Positions 1-7,314 of a DNA stretch of 11,705 nt are shown here, piece by piece. The notes below the pieces were generated by a model. It saw only the letters and a program-made list of their open reading frames with translations, was not told the DNA's origin and did no database searches. The first letter of the stretch is position 1. Each line of letters begins with the position of its first letter. The DNA lies in assembly GCA_002898615.1 (NCBI GenBank), contig BEIB01000023.1, positions 1-11,705 of the forward strand, given 5' to 3'. The DNA is from a bacterium HR25. Lineage in GTDB: Bacteria > Chloroflexota > Dehalococcoidia > SM23-28-2 > HRbin24. A program made the translations under genes and the position numbers.

Positions 1-7
1 AATCTGC

Positions 8-99
8 GGAGGGGTGCCGGAGCGGTTGAACGGGGCGGTCTCGAAAACCGCTAGGGCCCACGCTGGCCCTCGTGGGTTCGAATCCCACCCCCTCCGCCA
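8..99 (+). tRNA. tRNA-Ser (anticodon CGA), CCA encoded
   Basis: This is a complete class II tRNA. The 7-bp acceptor stem GGAGGGG (8-14) pairs with CCCCTCC (89-95), followed by discriminator G96 and a genomically encoded CCA (97-99). The anticodon stem GCGGT/ACCGC (35-39 with 47-51) closes the loop CTCGAAA, giving anticodon CGA at 42-44, which reads the serine codon UCG. A long variable arm with the 6-bp stem AGGGCC/GGCCCT is diagnostic of Ser/Leu-type tRNAs, and the T arm GTGGG-TTCGAAT-CCCAC is canonical. It is the only gene on the + strand, and its 3' end points toward the cas operon. The promoter would lie outside the window. Confidence 0.97.
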
Positions 100-254
100 A
101 TGAAGCAGGGGTAAGGCCTCGTCCCAGGCCTGTCGAAGCGGGGCAGACCAGGTCCTGGACACCGCGCTGGGTTTTGCCCACATGATCCACACTTTCAGTC
201 CCGCATTGGCTCAATCGGTCCTCGCTGTCAATCAGCCTTGGGTCGAAGGCCCCC
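100..254. other. Convergent intergenic spacer between tRNA-Ser and cas2
   Basis: No gene is visible here. The tRNA and the cas operon run toward each other and meet in this stretch. Two weak hairpins are present: AGGCCT/AGGCCT (114-119 with 126-131) just after the tRNA, and GCCTT/AAGGC (235-239 with 246-250) just after the cas2 stop. Neither is followed by a T-run, so neither is a convincing intrinsic terminator. An 11-base palindrome CCAGGTCCTGG sits at 148-158. Positions 192-229 on the - strand resemble a single CRISPR repeat, with GATTGAGCC inside and ending in GGGACTGAAAG. It occurs only once, so no array can be called. Confidence 0.6.
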
Positions 255-518
255 TCATATGATCTGGTCCAACTCTACCGCTTCCACGCCCAGTACCTCT
301 CGCTCCACCCACCGCCTCTCTCGCACGCGGTAGATGTAGACGGAGTCGTACCGGGGGTTGATGATGCGTCTGAGGCCTGCCTTCACCTTCTCCAGGCGGC
401 CCTCGCTTATCTCGCCTTCGAAGACGGAGCGCTGCACCCAGTGCAGGTGCTGGCGCAGGTACTGGCAGACTTTGTTCACTCGCTTCTGCTCCACATCATA
501 CACTAGGACGACGTACAC
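255..518 (-). CDS. cas2: CRISPR adaptation protein Cas2
   Basis: Cas2 forms the dimer that bridges two Cas1 dimers in the spacer-integration complex. The 87-residue length fits the family. It has the ferredoxin-like N-terminus MYVVLVYDV with the conserved Asp8 at the end of the first strand, followed by a QRSVFEGEI segment typical of Cas2. The GTG start at 518 gives exactly the expected N-terminus and lies 23 bases inside the end of cas6, so translation is probably coupled. It is the last gene of the operon. Its separation from cas1 by cas6 is unusual. The identification is secure from sequence features. Its DNA-bridging role is taken from the family. Confidence 0.95.
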   Translation of the reverse strand: MYVVLVYDVEQKRVNKVCQYLRQHLHWVQRSVFEGEISEGRLEKVKAGLRRIINPRYDSVYIYRVRERRWVEREVLGVEAVELDQII

Positions 519-1263
519 GACCTCTGTCTCCCCTGAGTCTCACCATCCCGAAGCCCTGGGCGTTGCGCTCACCGAACCCCATGTCGTAGCCCACCTGAAG
601 GAGGAGGGGATCTCCCTGGGCGCGAAACAACCCCTCATAGCCCCGGACGTTGATGCCGTTGACGGTGACCAGCCGCGAGCGGGGCTCGCCTATGGGCTCC
701 AGCCGCACCCGCGCCCCGTCCCCTGCGGGGTGTCCCAGGGCCCGCGCCTTGTTGACCAGGTTCTGGGAGATGACACGCTGGAACTCTTCCTGCGTAGGGG
801 AAAGAAAGCGTCGCTCCAGCTTGCCGTCCCGCTCCACGACGGTGGAGGCGACTATGGGAGACAGGCTTTCCACCACCAGAGGCAGGGAGATGGCTGGCTC
901 CGCCTCTACCTCCACCGCGCCCACGGTGAGAATGACGTGGCCCAGGTTGACCTGGCCGACGGTGAGGAGCGGCCCCACCACGCCCTCCAGCACCTGGGGG
1001 ATGGGCGAGGAGACCCACCAGTGGACCGGCGGCTCCATGAGGAGGCCCTCGCCCTGGGCGCGGGCGCTACGAGGCCGTAGCCAGGAGTAGGTGAAGGGCT
1101 TGTAGCGCCGGCCGTCCACGGCCAGGCCCTGGCTGTGAAGGCTCTCCGCCAGCTCCGGGTCCCAGCGTCGCAGGGCGCTGTAGACGGTGCCCCGTAGCAG
1201 CTCCGGGTAGCGCCAGGGGAGGAAGAAGGGGCCGGGGGCCTCCAGAGTTATCTTCAGTCGCAT
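496..1263 (-). CDS. cas6: CRISPR RNA processing endoribonuclease Cas6
   Basis: Cas6 cuts the precursor CRISPR transcript within each repeat and, in type I systems, usually stays bound to the crRNA 3' hairpin. The protein has 255 residues, normal for the family. The N-terminus MRLKITLEA with a following LHSQG segment (His43 a possible catalytic residue) fits the first RRM-like fold. The FLSP...NLVNKARAL segment (153-176) is family-typical. The C-terminal glycine-rich loop GFGERNAQGFG (229-239) is the hallmark of Cas6. I chose ATG 1263 rather than the upstream GTG at 1284 because AGGAGG (1277-1272) lies eight bases before it. The Shine-Dalgarno sequence overlaps the cas1 stop codon region. cas6 lies between cas1 and cas2, an uncommon order, and overlaps cas2 by 23 bases. 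Confidence 0.92.
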   Translation of the reverse strand: MRLKITLEAPGPFFLPWRYPELLRGTVYSALRRWDPELAESLHSQGLAVDGRRYKPFTYSWLRPRSARAQGEGLLMEPPVHWWVSSPIPQVLEGVVGPLLTVGQVNLGHVILTVGAVEVEAEPAISLPLVVESLSPIVASTVVERDGKLERRFLSPTQEEFQRVISQNLVNKARALGHPAGDGARVRLEPIGEPRSRLVTVNGINVRGYEGLFRAQGDPLLLQVGYDMGFGERNAQGFGMVRLRGDRGRVRRPSV

Positions 1264-1271
1264 CGGCATCG

Positions 1272-1277
1272 CCTCCT
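1272..1277 (-). promoter_or_regulatory. Shine-Dalgarno sequence that sets the cas6 start
   Basis: AGGAGG on the - strand lies within and just after the cas1 TAG stop (1280-1278) and eight bases before ATG 1263. It favours ATG 1263 over the in-frame GTG at 1284 and the ATG at 1269, which would leave it upstream of no start or only two bases away. The position implies ribosomes ending cas1 can restart on cas6. Confidence 0.7.
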
Positions 1278-2279
1278 CTACCACCAGGCTCGCAGGGCCC
1301 TGTAGGGTTCCATGTCTATGAGGTGGCGCACCAGCTTGTAGGCCTCCAGGCGAATGAGCTGTCGGTAGGAGACGTTGCGCTTGAGGGTGCGATGGTACAC
1401 GGTGGTGGCCAGCGTCTCCTCCAGGGCGCGGATGAAGGTCTTGCGCCCTCTCTCGCCCAGGTAGACGCCCTCGGACTCGCCCAGGGGCTCCAGGTCGCTC
1501 TCGTCCAGCATGTGGCGGTTGACCACGCGGAAGATGGTGCGGTCGACGATGAGGGGACGGAAGACCTCGGCGATGTCCAGGGCCAGGGAGAAGCGCCGCT
1601 GCGAGGGTTCGTGCAGGTAGCTGACGGTGGGGTTGAGCTGGGTGACGTATATCTCCGCCAGGGCGACGGTGTAGAGGAGGGTGTTGCCGAAGGAGAGGAG
1701 GGCGTTGACGAGGTTGTCAGGTGGGCGGCGCACCCTCCCCTGGAAGGGCTCCTCCAGGTCCAGGATGAGGTTGAAGGCGGCGTAGTAAGCGTCCCTGGCG
1801 CGGCCCTCCGCTCCCATTAGGCTGGGGATATCCGGGCAGGCCGCTAGCTGGCCGATGGCCCCCTCCACGAGGGCGATGACGCCGTCCAGCTCTCGCCCTC
1901 GCCGCTGGTAGTAGGCCAGGTTGCGGCGCACGTGGTAGAGCGCTCCCTCCACGAACTGTCGGGCCAGGTAGAGGCGCTTGGCCTGGTCCAGGTAGTGCTC
2001 TACCTGCCGCACCAGGAGGTGGCCGCTGACGTTCCCCTCCCTGGGGTAGAAGCTGCCGCTGTAGAAGCCGTGGTAATTGAAGCAGTGGAGGACGACGCCA
2101 TGACGGCCCAGGAAGTTGAGGAGCTTGGTATTAAGGTCCACCTCGCCGAAGAGGTAGAGTTCCCGCACGTCCTCCACCGGTATGGGGCGGCGGCCCTCTT
2201 CCCCTTCCCGCTCCAGGTAGAGGGTGTTCTGGTGCCGACGGAGCCGGCCGCTGCGGAAGAGGTAGTAGCTGCGGGCCAC
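1278..2279 (-). CDS. cas1: CRISPR integrase Cas1
   Basis: Cas1 is the metal-dependent integrase that inserts new spacers at the leader end of the array. The protein has 333 residues, a full-length size. The N-terminal beta domain covers about residues 1-90 and the helical catalytic domain the rest. The expected metal-binding residues are in place: Glu158 in MGAEGRARDAYY, His223 in SYLHEP, and Asp235 with Glu238 in SLALDIAEVF. The GTG start at 2279 comes three bases after the cas4 stop, following a GGGGG-type ribosome binding site. Adjacent Cas4 probably works with it to select and trim prespacers, as in other type I-B, I-A and I-C systems. No truncation is seen. Identification is secure. Confidence 0.97.
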   Translation of the reverse strand: MARSYYLFRSGRLRRHQNTLYLEREGEEGRRPIPVEDVRELYLFGEVDLNTKLLNFLGRHGVVLHCFNYHGFYSGSFYPREGNVSGHLLVRQVEHYLDQAKRLYLARQFVEGALYHVRRNLAYYQRRGRELDGVIALVEGAIGQLAACPDIPSLMGAEGRARDAYYAAFNLILDLEEPFQGRVRRPPDNLVNALLSFGNTLLYTVALAEIYVTQLNPTVSYLHEPSQRRFSLALDIAEVFRPLIVDRTIFRVVNRHMLDESDLEPLGESEGVYLGERGRKTFIRALEETLATTVYHRTLKRNVSYRQLIRLEAYKLVRHLIDMEPYRALRAWW

Positions 2280-2282
2280 CGT

Positions 2283-2813
2283 CTACCCCCAGCACAGCTC
2301 GGCGTAGGCGCAGGAGCGACAGACCGGCATGAACTCCACCCGCGGCGGGGCGGACAGGGCTTCCACCTGGGCGACTCCGTGGAGGGCCTCCGCCACCTGG
2401 GCCTCTAGCTCCGCGGTGAGGCGCACCTCCTCCCGGCGGCGCTCCCTGGGGAAGCGCAGCTCGCCCGTCAGCTCGCCGGCGCCCAGGTAGCGGAGGTAGA
2501 GGAGGTAGTAGGCCACCTGGAGACGGGCCGCCTGGGCGAGCCGCCGGGAGTGCTTCACCTCCAGGACGCGCCCCTCCCCTTCCAGGACGTCAACGCGCAC
2601 CAGTTCGTCCAGCATCACCTCGCGACGGGCTAGATGGGGGTAGGCGCCCTCGTGCAGGAGGCGTCCCAGGAGGACGCGGTCTGAGGCGTGCTCCATGCGG
2701 AGCCCCTTGGCGAAGAGCCAGAGCTTGCGGGGGCATACCGCCCAGTAGTTCACCTTCAACCCGTTGGTACGAAGAGAGGCGAACTCCTCAGGTGTCAGCA
2801 GCATCCTGATCAC
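2283..2813 (-). CDS. cas4: CRISPR-associated exonuclease Cas4 (RecB-like, iron-sulfur)
   Basis: Cas4 is a RecB-family nuclease that trims prespacers and helps choose those with a correct PAM. The 176-residue protein has all hallmark residues. Cys27 lies in the CPRKLW motif near the N-terminus, and three cysteines close the protein (Cys165, Cys168, Cys174), giving the four ligands of a 4Fe-4S cluster. The nuclease core shows His54 in GRLLHEG, Asp75, the Glu85-Val-Lys87 motif, and a QxxY motif at Gln99-Tyr102. The GTG start at 2813 is preferred because AGGGTGA (2827-2821) lies seven bases upstream; the alternative ATG 2804 lacks a well-spaced site. It follows cas3 by 27 bases and precedes cas1 by three. 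Confidence 0.95.
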   Translation of the reverse strand: MIRMLLTPEEFASLRTNGLKVNYWAVCPRKLWLFAKGLRMEHASDRVLLGRLLHEGAYPHLARREVMLDELVRVDVLEGEGRVLEVKHSRRLAQAARLQVAYYLLYLRYLGAGELTGELRFPRERRREEVRLTAELEAQVAEALHGVAQVEALSAPPRVEFMPVCRSCAYAELCWG

Positions 2814-2840
2814 GGCGTCGTCACCCTGGCGGTCATCCTT

Positions 2841-5285
2841 TCAGTCGATCACAAACCCTTCCGGCGGCTGGCCCATGGCCTCCTCGTGGAATCCCACCTC
2901 CTCGTCGTAGGGGAGCCGGCAGATATACCAGGTCCGCTTACCGCGGGTGTGGGGATAGAACAGGCCCAGTCCCTCCCGGTTCGATTTGCCTAACCACCAT
3001 AGGGGGACGGGCGTCAAGTAGAGGGAATCGAGCCCCTCCTCACCCAGGGTATCCAGCACCGCCTGGGGGATTACATCGAAGGTGGGCATGGTGACCCGGC
3101 GCGGCTGGTATATCTTTCCCTGCTCATCGGAGAAACGAACCTCGTCCGGCCCGGGCCCGAAGAGGGTGCACCGGCGGAACAGGGGCGTGAGATCGGCCAC
3201 GCCGAGCGTGGCGTCCCGGTAGAGTCGGTCGCAGGCCTCTCGCGCCCAGGCATAGGAGACGGCCAGGCCATCGGAGAGCAGCTCCCAGGTCTGTGTCAGG
3301 TAGGGCAGCGGCTCGCCCCGGCGCTCCAGGTAGGGCTCGGGCGAGGAGACGGGGAAGACCACCAGCTCATGGCCATCCGGCTCGGCTGCGCCGCGGTTGA
3401 GGCGTCCGGCCCGCTGGGCCAAGGCGTCCACTGGGCAGAGCTCGCTGTACATGCGGTCGCAGGAGATGTCCAGGCTCACCTCGATGACCTGGGTAGCCAC
3501 CAGAAGGAGGGGCCGCTGGCCGCTGCGCAGCCACTCCAGAACCTGCCGCTCCTTCTGCCTGCGGTGCTGGTAGGCGAATCGAGAGTGCAGGCAAACGAGG
3601 CGTTCCCCCTCTCCCAGATTCTCCCGCAGCGCCAGGTAGAGGCCCTGCGCCCTTGCCACAGTATTGACCACTACGAACTGGACCAGCCCACGCCGGTGGC
3701 CGGCCACGATCTCATCCAGGGCCTCCGGGGAGGCGGCCCAGGGCGCTCCCTGGGAGTCCGTCCTTCTGTGCAGCAGCGGCTCCTGCCGCGTGCGAAGATA
3801 GAAAGGTCGCCGCCCCAATCCCTCCTCATCGCTCACTTGGCAGTAGTCGGTCAGCCGGGCTTCCTGGACGAGGAAGGCGGGCAGGGTGCCGCTCATGAGC
3901 AGGTGCGGCACCTGCATCAGGCGCAGAAGATGGAAGAGCTCCCGTAGCTCCGCCAGCATGTGCCGGTCGTAGTAATGCACCTCGTCGAAGACTATGGCTG
4001 CCGTCTGCAGGGTGCCCAGCGACATGTCCGCCTGGCTGTAGCCGTGGACGAATGTGTAGAGCAGATGGTCCACGGTGGTGATGGTGACAGGGCGGAGGAA
4101 GTGCTCCCCCTGGTAGTTCTCGCTCCGGGCTATCTCCATCTCGGCGGCAGGGTCGATATCTTCTCCCTCACTCGCTCCGGCCTGCCCCAGGCGGGCCAGC
4201 TCTCGCTGCTCCAGGTAACTGCGCCCATGGTACAGCCCCACCGCGTCCCGCCCGAACAGGTCAGCCAGCCGCTGGTGCATGGCGTTGGACGTCACCTGGG
4301 TGGGCAGAGCGAAGACGATACGGTCCACGCGTCCCTCTCGCCAGAGCCCCAGCGCCCAGAGGAGGGCGGCTTCCGTCTTGCCCCTACCGCAGGGGGCCAT
4401 CAGCACCACATAGGGGGCATCCGTCCCGGCCAGGCGCCGCTGGTAGGCGTAGAGGGAGGGAACGGAGCCGACCACTCGCTCCCTGGCATCGTCAGGCAGC
4501 TGCCAGGGGAAGGACGGCGGTCCCAGCGCCTCCACCACCGGCATCGATAGACGTGATGCCTCTGAGGCGAAGTGCTGGCTGGCCCGCTGGTCAGCTTGCT
4601 TGAGGAGGGAGAGAAGAAAAGAGTAGAGGACCTTCACACGGACGGTGGTGGCATCGTCGCCGCTGGAGGATATGCGGGACGCCACCTCTCCCAGTCCGTA
4701 GAGGACGTCGACGCACCGCTCGAGGGTGAGCTGGCCCCACTCGGAGACCGGCCAGGCACCGAGAGGACGGAGTCTTTCGTCGCCCAGCCTTTGGCCGAGC
4801 CAGCCCAGAGCGGCATCCAGTTGCTCGCCGGTTTCGGGCCGGTAACCGAGCCTTCGCAGAGGCTGCGGGAGGCCTTTGTACAGCCCCGAGTACAGTCCGG
4901 TGTGATGGCTGGCCACGGCGAGCGCCTCCAGGAGCGGCCCGCCCGTCCAGAGGGTGGGCAGGCACAGACGCTGCCACACCCCTGTTACCAAAGGCAGGGC
5001 CACCAGGGCGTGAGGGAAGTCCGGGGAATGCCTCCCCTGGGCGATGGCCTCCTGGAAGGCCTTGGTGGACTTCCCCCAGTCGTGCAGCAGACACACCGCC
5101 GAAGCGATTGTTTCTAGGTCGCGAGGCGGTATCTGCCACCGCTGGCAGAAAGCGGCGACGCCCCTCCCCCGCAACAGGTGTCCCAGGGCGATGACAGTGT
5201 CCTGGCTGTGCCCCAGGAGGCTCTGGAAGCGCGCCTCTCCCGCGACGGCCTCACGCTTGGCCAGTAGCGACCCCGAGTCCCTCAT
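2841..5285 (-). CDS. cas3: Cas3 HD nuclease-helicase
   Basis: Cas3 is recruited by the DNA-bound type I complex, unwinds the target and degrades it. This 814-residue protein carries both halves in one chain. The N-terminal HD nuclease has His26 (GHSQD), His68-Asp69 (LLHDWGKS), His92 and His127-His128 (ASHHTG). The superfamily 2 helicase has motif I APCGRGKT (297-304), the DEVH box (434-437), motif III SGT (465-467), and motif VI QRAGRLNRG (624-632). The C-terminal part after about residue 650 is less recognisable. ATG 5285 overlaps the cas5 stop in an ATGA arrangement, so translation is coupled. Motif I has Cys where Thr or Ser is usual, and motif III is SGT rather than the common SAT; both look tolerable. 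A fused HD-helicase fits type I-B and argues against classical I-A, where the two are split. Confidence 0.97.
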   Translation of the reverse strand: MRDSGSLLAKREAVAGEARFQSLLGHSQDTVIALGHLLRGRGVAAFCQRWQIPPRDLETIASAVCLLHDWGKSTKAFQEAIAQGRHSPDFPHALVALPLVTGVWQRLCLPTLWTGGPLLEALAVASHHTGLYSGLYKGLPQPLRRLGYRPETGEQLDAALGWLGQRLGDERLRPLGAWPVSEWGQLTLERCVDVLYGLGEVASRISSSGDDATTVRVKVLYSFLLSLLKQADQRASQHFASEASRLSMPVVEALGPPSFPWQLPDDARERVVGSVPSLYAYQRRLAGTDAPYVVLMAPCGRGKTEAALLWALGLWREGRVDRIVFALPTQVTSNAMHQRLADLFGRDAVGLYHGRSYLEQRELARLGQAGASEGEDIDPAAEMEIARSENYQGEHFLRPVTITTVDHLLYTFVHGYSQADMSLGTLQTAAIVFDEVHYYDRHMLAELRELFHLLRLMQVPHLLMSGTLPAFLVQEARLTDYCQVSDEEGLGRRPFYLRTRQEPLLHRRTDSQGAPWAASPEALDEIVAGHRRGLVQFVVVNTVARAQGLYLALRENLGEGERLVCLHSRFAYQHRRQKERQVLEWLRSGQRPLLLVATQVIEVSLDISCDRMYSELCPVDALAQRAGRLNRGAAEPDGHELVVFPVSSPEPYLERRGEPLPYLTQTWELLSDGLAVSYAWAREACDRLYRDATLGVADLTPLFRRCTLFGPGPDEVRFSDEQGKIYQPRRVTMPTFDVIPQAVLDTLGEEGLDSLYLTPVPLWWLGKSNREGLGLFYPHTRGKRTWYICRLPYDEEVGFHEEAMGQPPEGFVID

Positions 5286-5995
5286 CTCTCGCGTACGCTG
5301 GCGTCATGACTGGAAAAAAGGTGAACGGTCTCGGCCCCGAACTGCCACATGGGCTGGGCTTCCGGCAGCTGGAGCGGGAAACGAGCGGGCAGCACTAGGA
5401 CCGGCGAGTAGAGAAGATCGCGGCCGCCCCTGAAGGCCAGGGGAAGGCGCAGAAGCTCTCCCCCGCTGCCGCCATCCTGGAGGGTGGGCACCAGGGCCCA
5501 GGCCTCACGGGAGTCCACCTGTCGGACGGCTCCCCGCCAGACGAGGCCCACGACCACGACATCGTCGGAGCGGCCCAGGTAAAGAGGGCGGGCCGGCCGC
5601 GCCAGAGCGCCATACATCTCCTCCACCAGCCCCTCGTCGTCGGAGGCGACGAAGAGGCGATAGGCCGGCCGCACCAGGAAGTAGCGGAACATGGGCGAGG
5701 AAGGGAAGGAGGCGGGACGCCTCTCCTCCCGCTCCTCCCCCACCAGCTTCAGCAGCTTGGCCAGCTCACGGGACGGCCTCTCCCTAACCAGGGGACGGAC
5801 GTTCAGGTATAGTCGCTCCTGGAGGTCTTGGATCGCCTCCTCATAGTCTGCCCAGTGGACGCCCAGAGCATTGGCCATGAGCCCCACCAGCGTCGTGAAG
5901 GGAGGGACGGGGTAGGTAAGGACAACGCTGGTGCTGGCCGGCCTCCGGAAGGAGGCGAAGTAAGGGACCTCCAGATCGGCGGTGAAGCCCTGCAT
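5282..5995 (-). CDS. cas5: Type I-B Cascade subunit Cas5
   Basis: Cas5 caps the 5' handle of the crRNA and contacts Cas8 in the type I interference complex. The 237-residue protein begins with a RAMP-type strand, then a segment rich in Pro and Ser leading into PPFTTLVGLMANALG (about 31-45). This matches the conserved Cas5 N-terminal pattern of P-x-x-T-x-x-G-h-h-x-x-a-h-G. A basic stretch with FRYFLVRPAYRLFV (about 103-116) follows, and the rest is beta-rich. ATG 5995 sits seven bases after the cas7 stop behind a GAGGGGGAG ribosome binding site. Its place between cas7 and cas3 is the normal type I-B order. The subtype label (Cas5t/Cas5h) is an inference from the neighbours. Confidence 0.92.
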   Translation of the reverse strand: MQGFTADLEVPYFASFRRPASTSVVLTYPVPPFTTLVGLMANALGVHWADYEEAIQDLQERLYLNVRPLVRERPSRELAKLLKLVGEEREERRPASFPSSPMFRYFLVRPAYRLFVASDDEGLVEEMYGALARPARPLYLGRSDDVVVVGLVWRGAVRQVDSREAWALVPTLQDGGSGGELLRLPLAFRGGRDLLYSPVLVLPARFPLQLPEAQPMWQFGAETVHLFSSHDASVRER

Positions 5996-6002
5996 CTCCC
6001 CC

Positions 6003-6977
6003 TCACACTCCCAAGGCGGCCTTGGCGGCCGCGATGGCCTGCCGCGGCGTGACTACCGGAACGCCGGCCTGCTCCAGGACTCGCCGGACCTCCTCCGCGT
6101 TGTCCACGGAGCCCTCCAAGAGGCCGGCCCACAGGGCCGGCCGGCCATCGACCTCGGTCAGGTCGGGGCGCACTTCCTCTAGGACTTGGGCGAGCCTGAC
6201 CACATTGGCCCTGGCGGTGTCGCCCTCCGTCTCCAGCGCCTTCTGAAGCCGGTGAGAGTAGTTATGCTGCAGGCCTACCAGCACCACGTCGGGCGTGAAG
6301 TCGGTCAGCAGCCGGGCCTGCTTGGAGTAGTCGCTGAAGTCCTGGACGGCATCCAGGAGCAGGCCGACGCGCCGGGCGCGCTCGCCGGCATCGATGTGCT
6401 CCTTGAAGCGGACCGAATAGAAAGGCTTGGGACGCTTCCCCTCTGTCTGCCCCAGGAGATAACGTTCCTCCTCTCGTCCTACCCGGTCCACGTCGAGGCA
6501 GAGGCCGCCCTTGTAGATGTTGACCGCTAGCTCGACGTTGACTATGTCCCCTGTCATCTCACCGGCCTCACGGGCACCGCGGTGCCGACGAGTCAGGAAG
6601 TCCAGGCTGAGGCTTCCGTCCAGGGGGACGAGGCCCATGGCGGGGGAGACCTTGACGGGAGAAACGCGAGTGACGGCCCCCACGTCGGGCAAGGTGGTCA
6701 TGAAACCGAAGAGGTCGCACAGGACACACTCGCGGATACGACCGCAGCTTTCGCCCTGGTCGTCGGCCACGCAGGCTGCCTGGGATGGCAGGTGGCGTCG
6801 TAACGCCTCCTTCAGGTAGAAGCGCATGGCCTGGCCACTGACGTACGGGTACTCCTGACCGGCGAAGCGGTATTTCTTTATGTCCACCAGATTGCTGCCG
6901 CCCTCGCCGCTGTTGAGGTTGGTCAGTCCCGTCCGGGAGAGCCAGACGAGCTGCACTGCCTTCACGTCGTCACGCAT
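6003..6977 (-). CDS. cas7: Type I-B Cascade backbone Cas7 (Cst2/DevR-like)
   Basis: Cas7 forms the repeating backbone that coats the crRNA spacer and presents it for pairing with target DNA. The 324-residue protein has the family signature near the N-terminus: TGLTNLNSGEGG (17-28), then IKKYRFAGQEYPYVSGQAMR (33-52). A CxxCDLFGF segment (Cys84, Cys87, with Cys78 just upstream) is also common in the Cst2/DevR group. I prefer ATG 6977 over the in-frame GTG at 6986, because the AGGGGGTGA ribosome binding sequence then has a proper spacer. With this start, cas7 overlaps the cas8 stop by eight bases. Some members of this family were named autoregulators from the Myxococcus dev locus; nothing here shows that role. 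Confidence 0.95.
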   Translation of the reverse strand: MRDDVKAVQLVWLSRTGLTNLNSGEGGSNLVDIKKYRFAGQEYPYVSGQAMRFYLKEALRRHLPSQAACVADDQGESCGRIRECVLCDLFGFMTTLPDVGAVTRVSPVKVSPAMGLVPLDGSLSLDFLTRRHRGAREAGEMTGDIVNVELAVNIYKGGLCLDVDRVGREEERYLLGQTEGKRPKPFYSVRFKEHIDAGERARRVGLLLDAVQDFSDYSKQARLLTDFTPDVVLVGLQHNYSHRLQKALETEGDTARANVVRLAQVLEEVRPDLTEVDGRPALWAGLLEGSVDNAEEVRRVLEQAGVPVVTPRQAIAAAKAALGV

Positions 6978-7314
6978 TTGCCTCACCCCCTTGCTGTCCT
7001 CTGCTCTGGGCCATGGTCTTGCGAGCGTAGGCTACCCCGGCGAAGACGAAGAGCGTGTTCTTCAGATCCTCGAAGGGGACCTCGTCCCGGTTCAGGAGCT
7101 GGACTAGCTCCTCCAGGGCTGCTACCGAGATGTAGCGCATATCGTCGGCGCTGAGGCCGATAAGGCGATGGACCGCCTCCTTGAGAACGACCAGAAGGTC
7201 GGAGCGGGAGCGCACCCGCTCCAGGCCGTATAAGACGACCGGCTGGCGCCGGCTGGCGGCGATCTCAGCCAGAGCGTAGCCGGCCTTGCGGACGGTCTCC
7301 AGGTGCTCCTGCAT
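6970..7314 (-). CDS. cas11: Probable internally translated small subunit Cas11
   Basis: Type I-B, I-C and I-D systems are known to make the small subunit Cas11 from an internal start within the large-subunit gene. Here an ATG at 7314-7312 is in frame with cas8 (Met429) and is preceded by GGAGGTG at 7328-7322, with a seven-base spacer. That is about as strong a Shine-Dalgarno site as occurs in this window. The product would have 114 residues, starting MQEHLETVRKAGYAL. It looks entirely alpha-helical, matching the size and character of known Cas11 proteins, which line the belly of the complex and hold the non-target strand. No separate small-subunit gene exists in the operon, which supports the call. 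The same bases also encode Trp-Arg-Trp of Cas8, so chance cannot be fully excluded. Confidence 0.7.
   Translation of the reverse strand: MQEHLETVRKAGYALAEIAASRRQPVVLYGLERVRSRSDLLVVLKEAVHRLIGLSADDMRYISVAALEELVQLLNRDEVPFEDLKNTLFVFAGVAYARKTMAQSRGQQGGEANA

Noticed and set aside
114..131. An intrinsic terminator after tRNA-Ser
   Set aside because: The AGGCCT/AGGCCT stem is only six base pairs and is not followed by a T-run on either strand.
100..254. A CRISPR array next to cas2
   Set aside because: Only one repeat-like stretch is found; no repeated unit with regular spacing occurs here or elsewhere in the window.
358..1080. A 240-codon open frame on the + strand opposite cas6 and cas2
   Set aside because: It is antisense to two well-supported cas genes, has no recognisable domain, and its composition fits the mirror of GC-rich codons.
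6003..6977. Assigning Cas7 as a transcriptional autoregulator because of the DevR family name
   Set aside because: The name comes from the Myxococcus dev locus. The sequence shows only the Cas7 RAMP-type fold and no DNA-binding domain.
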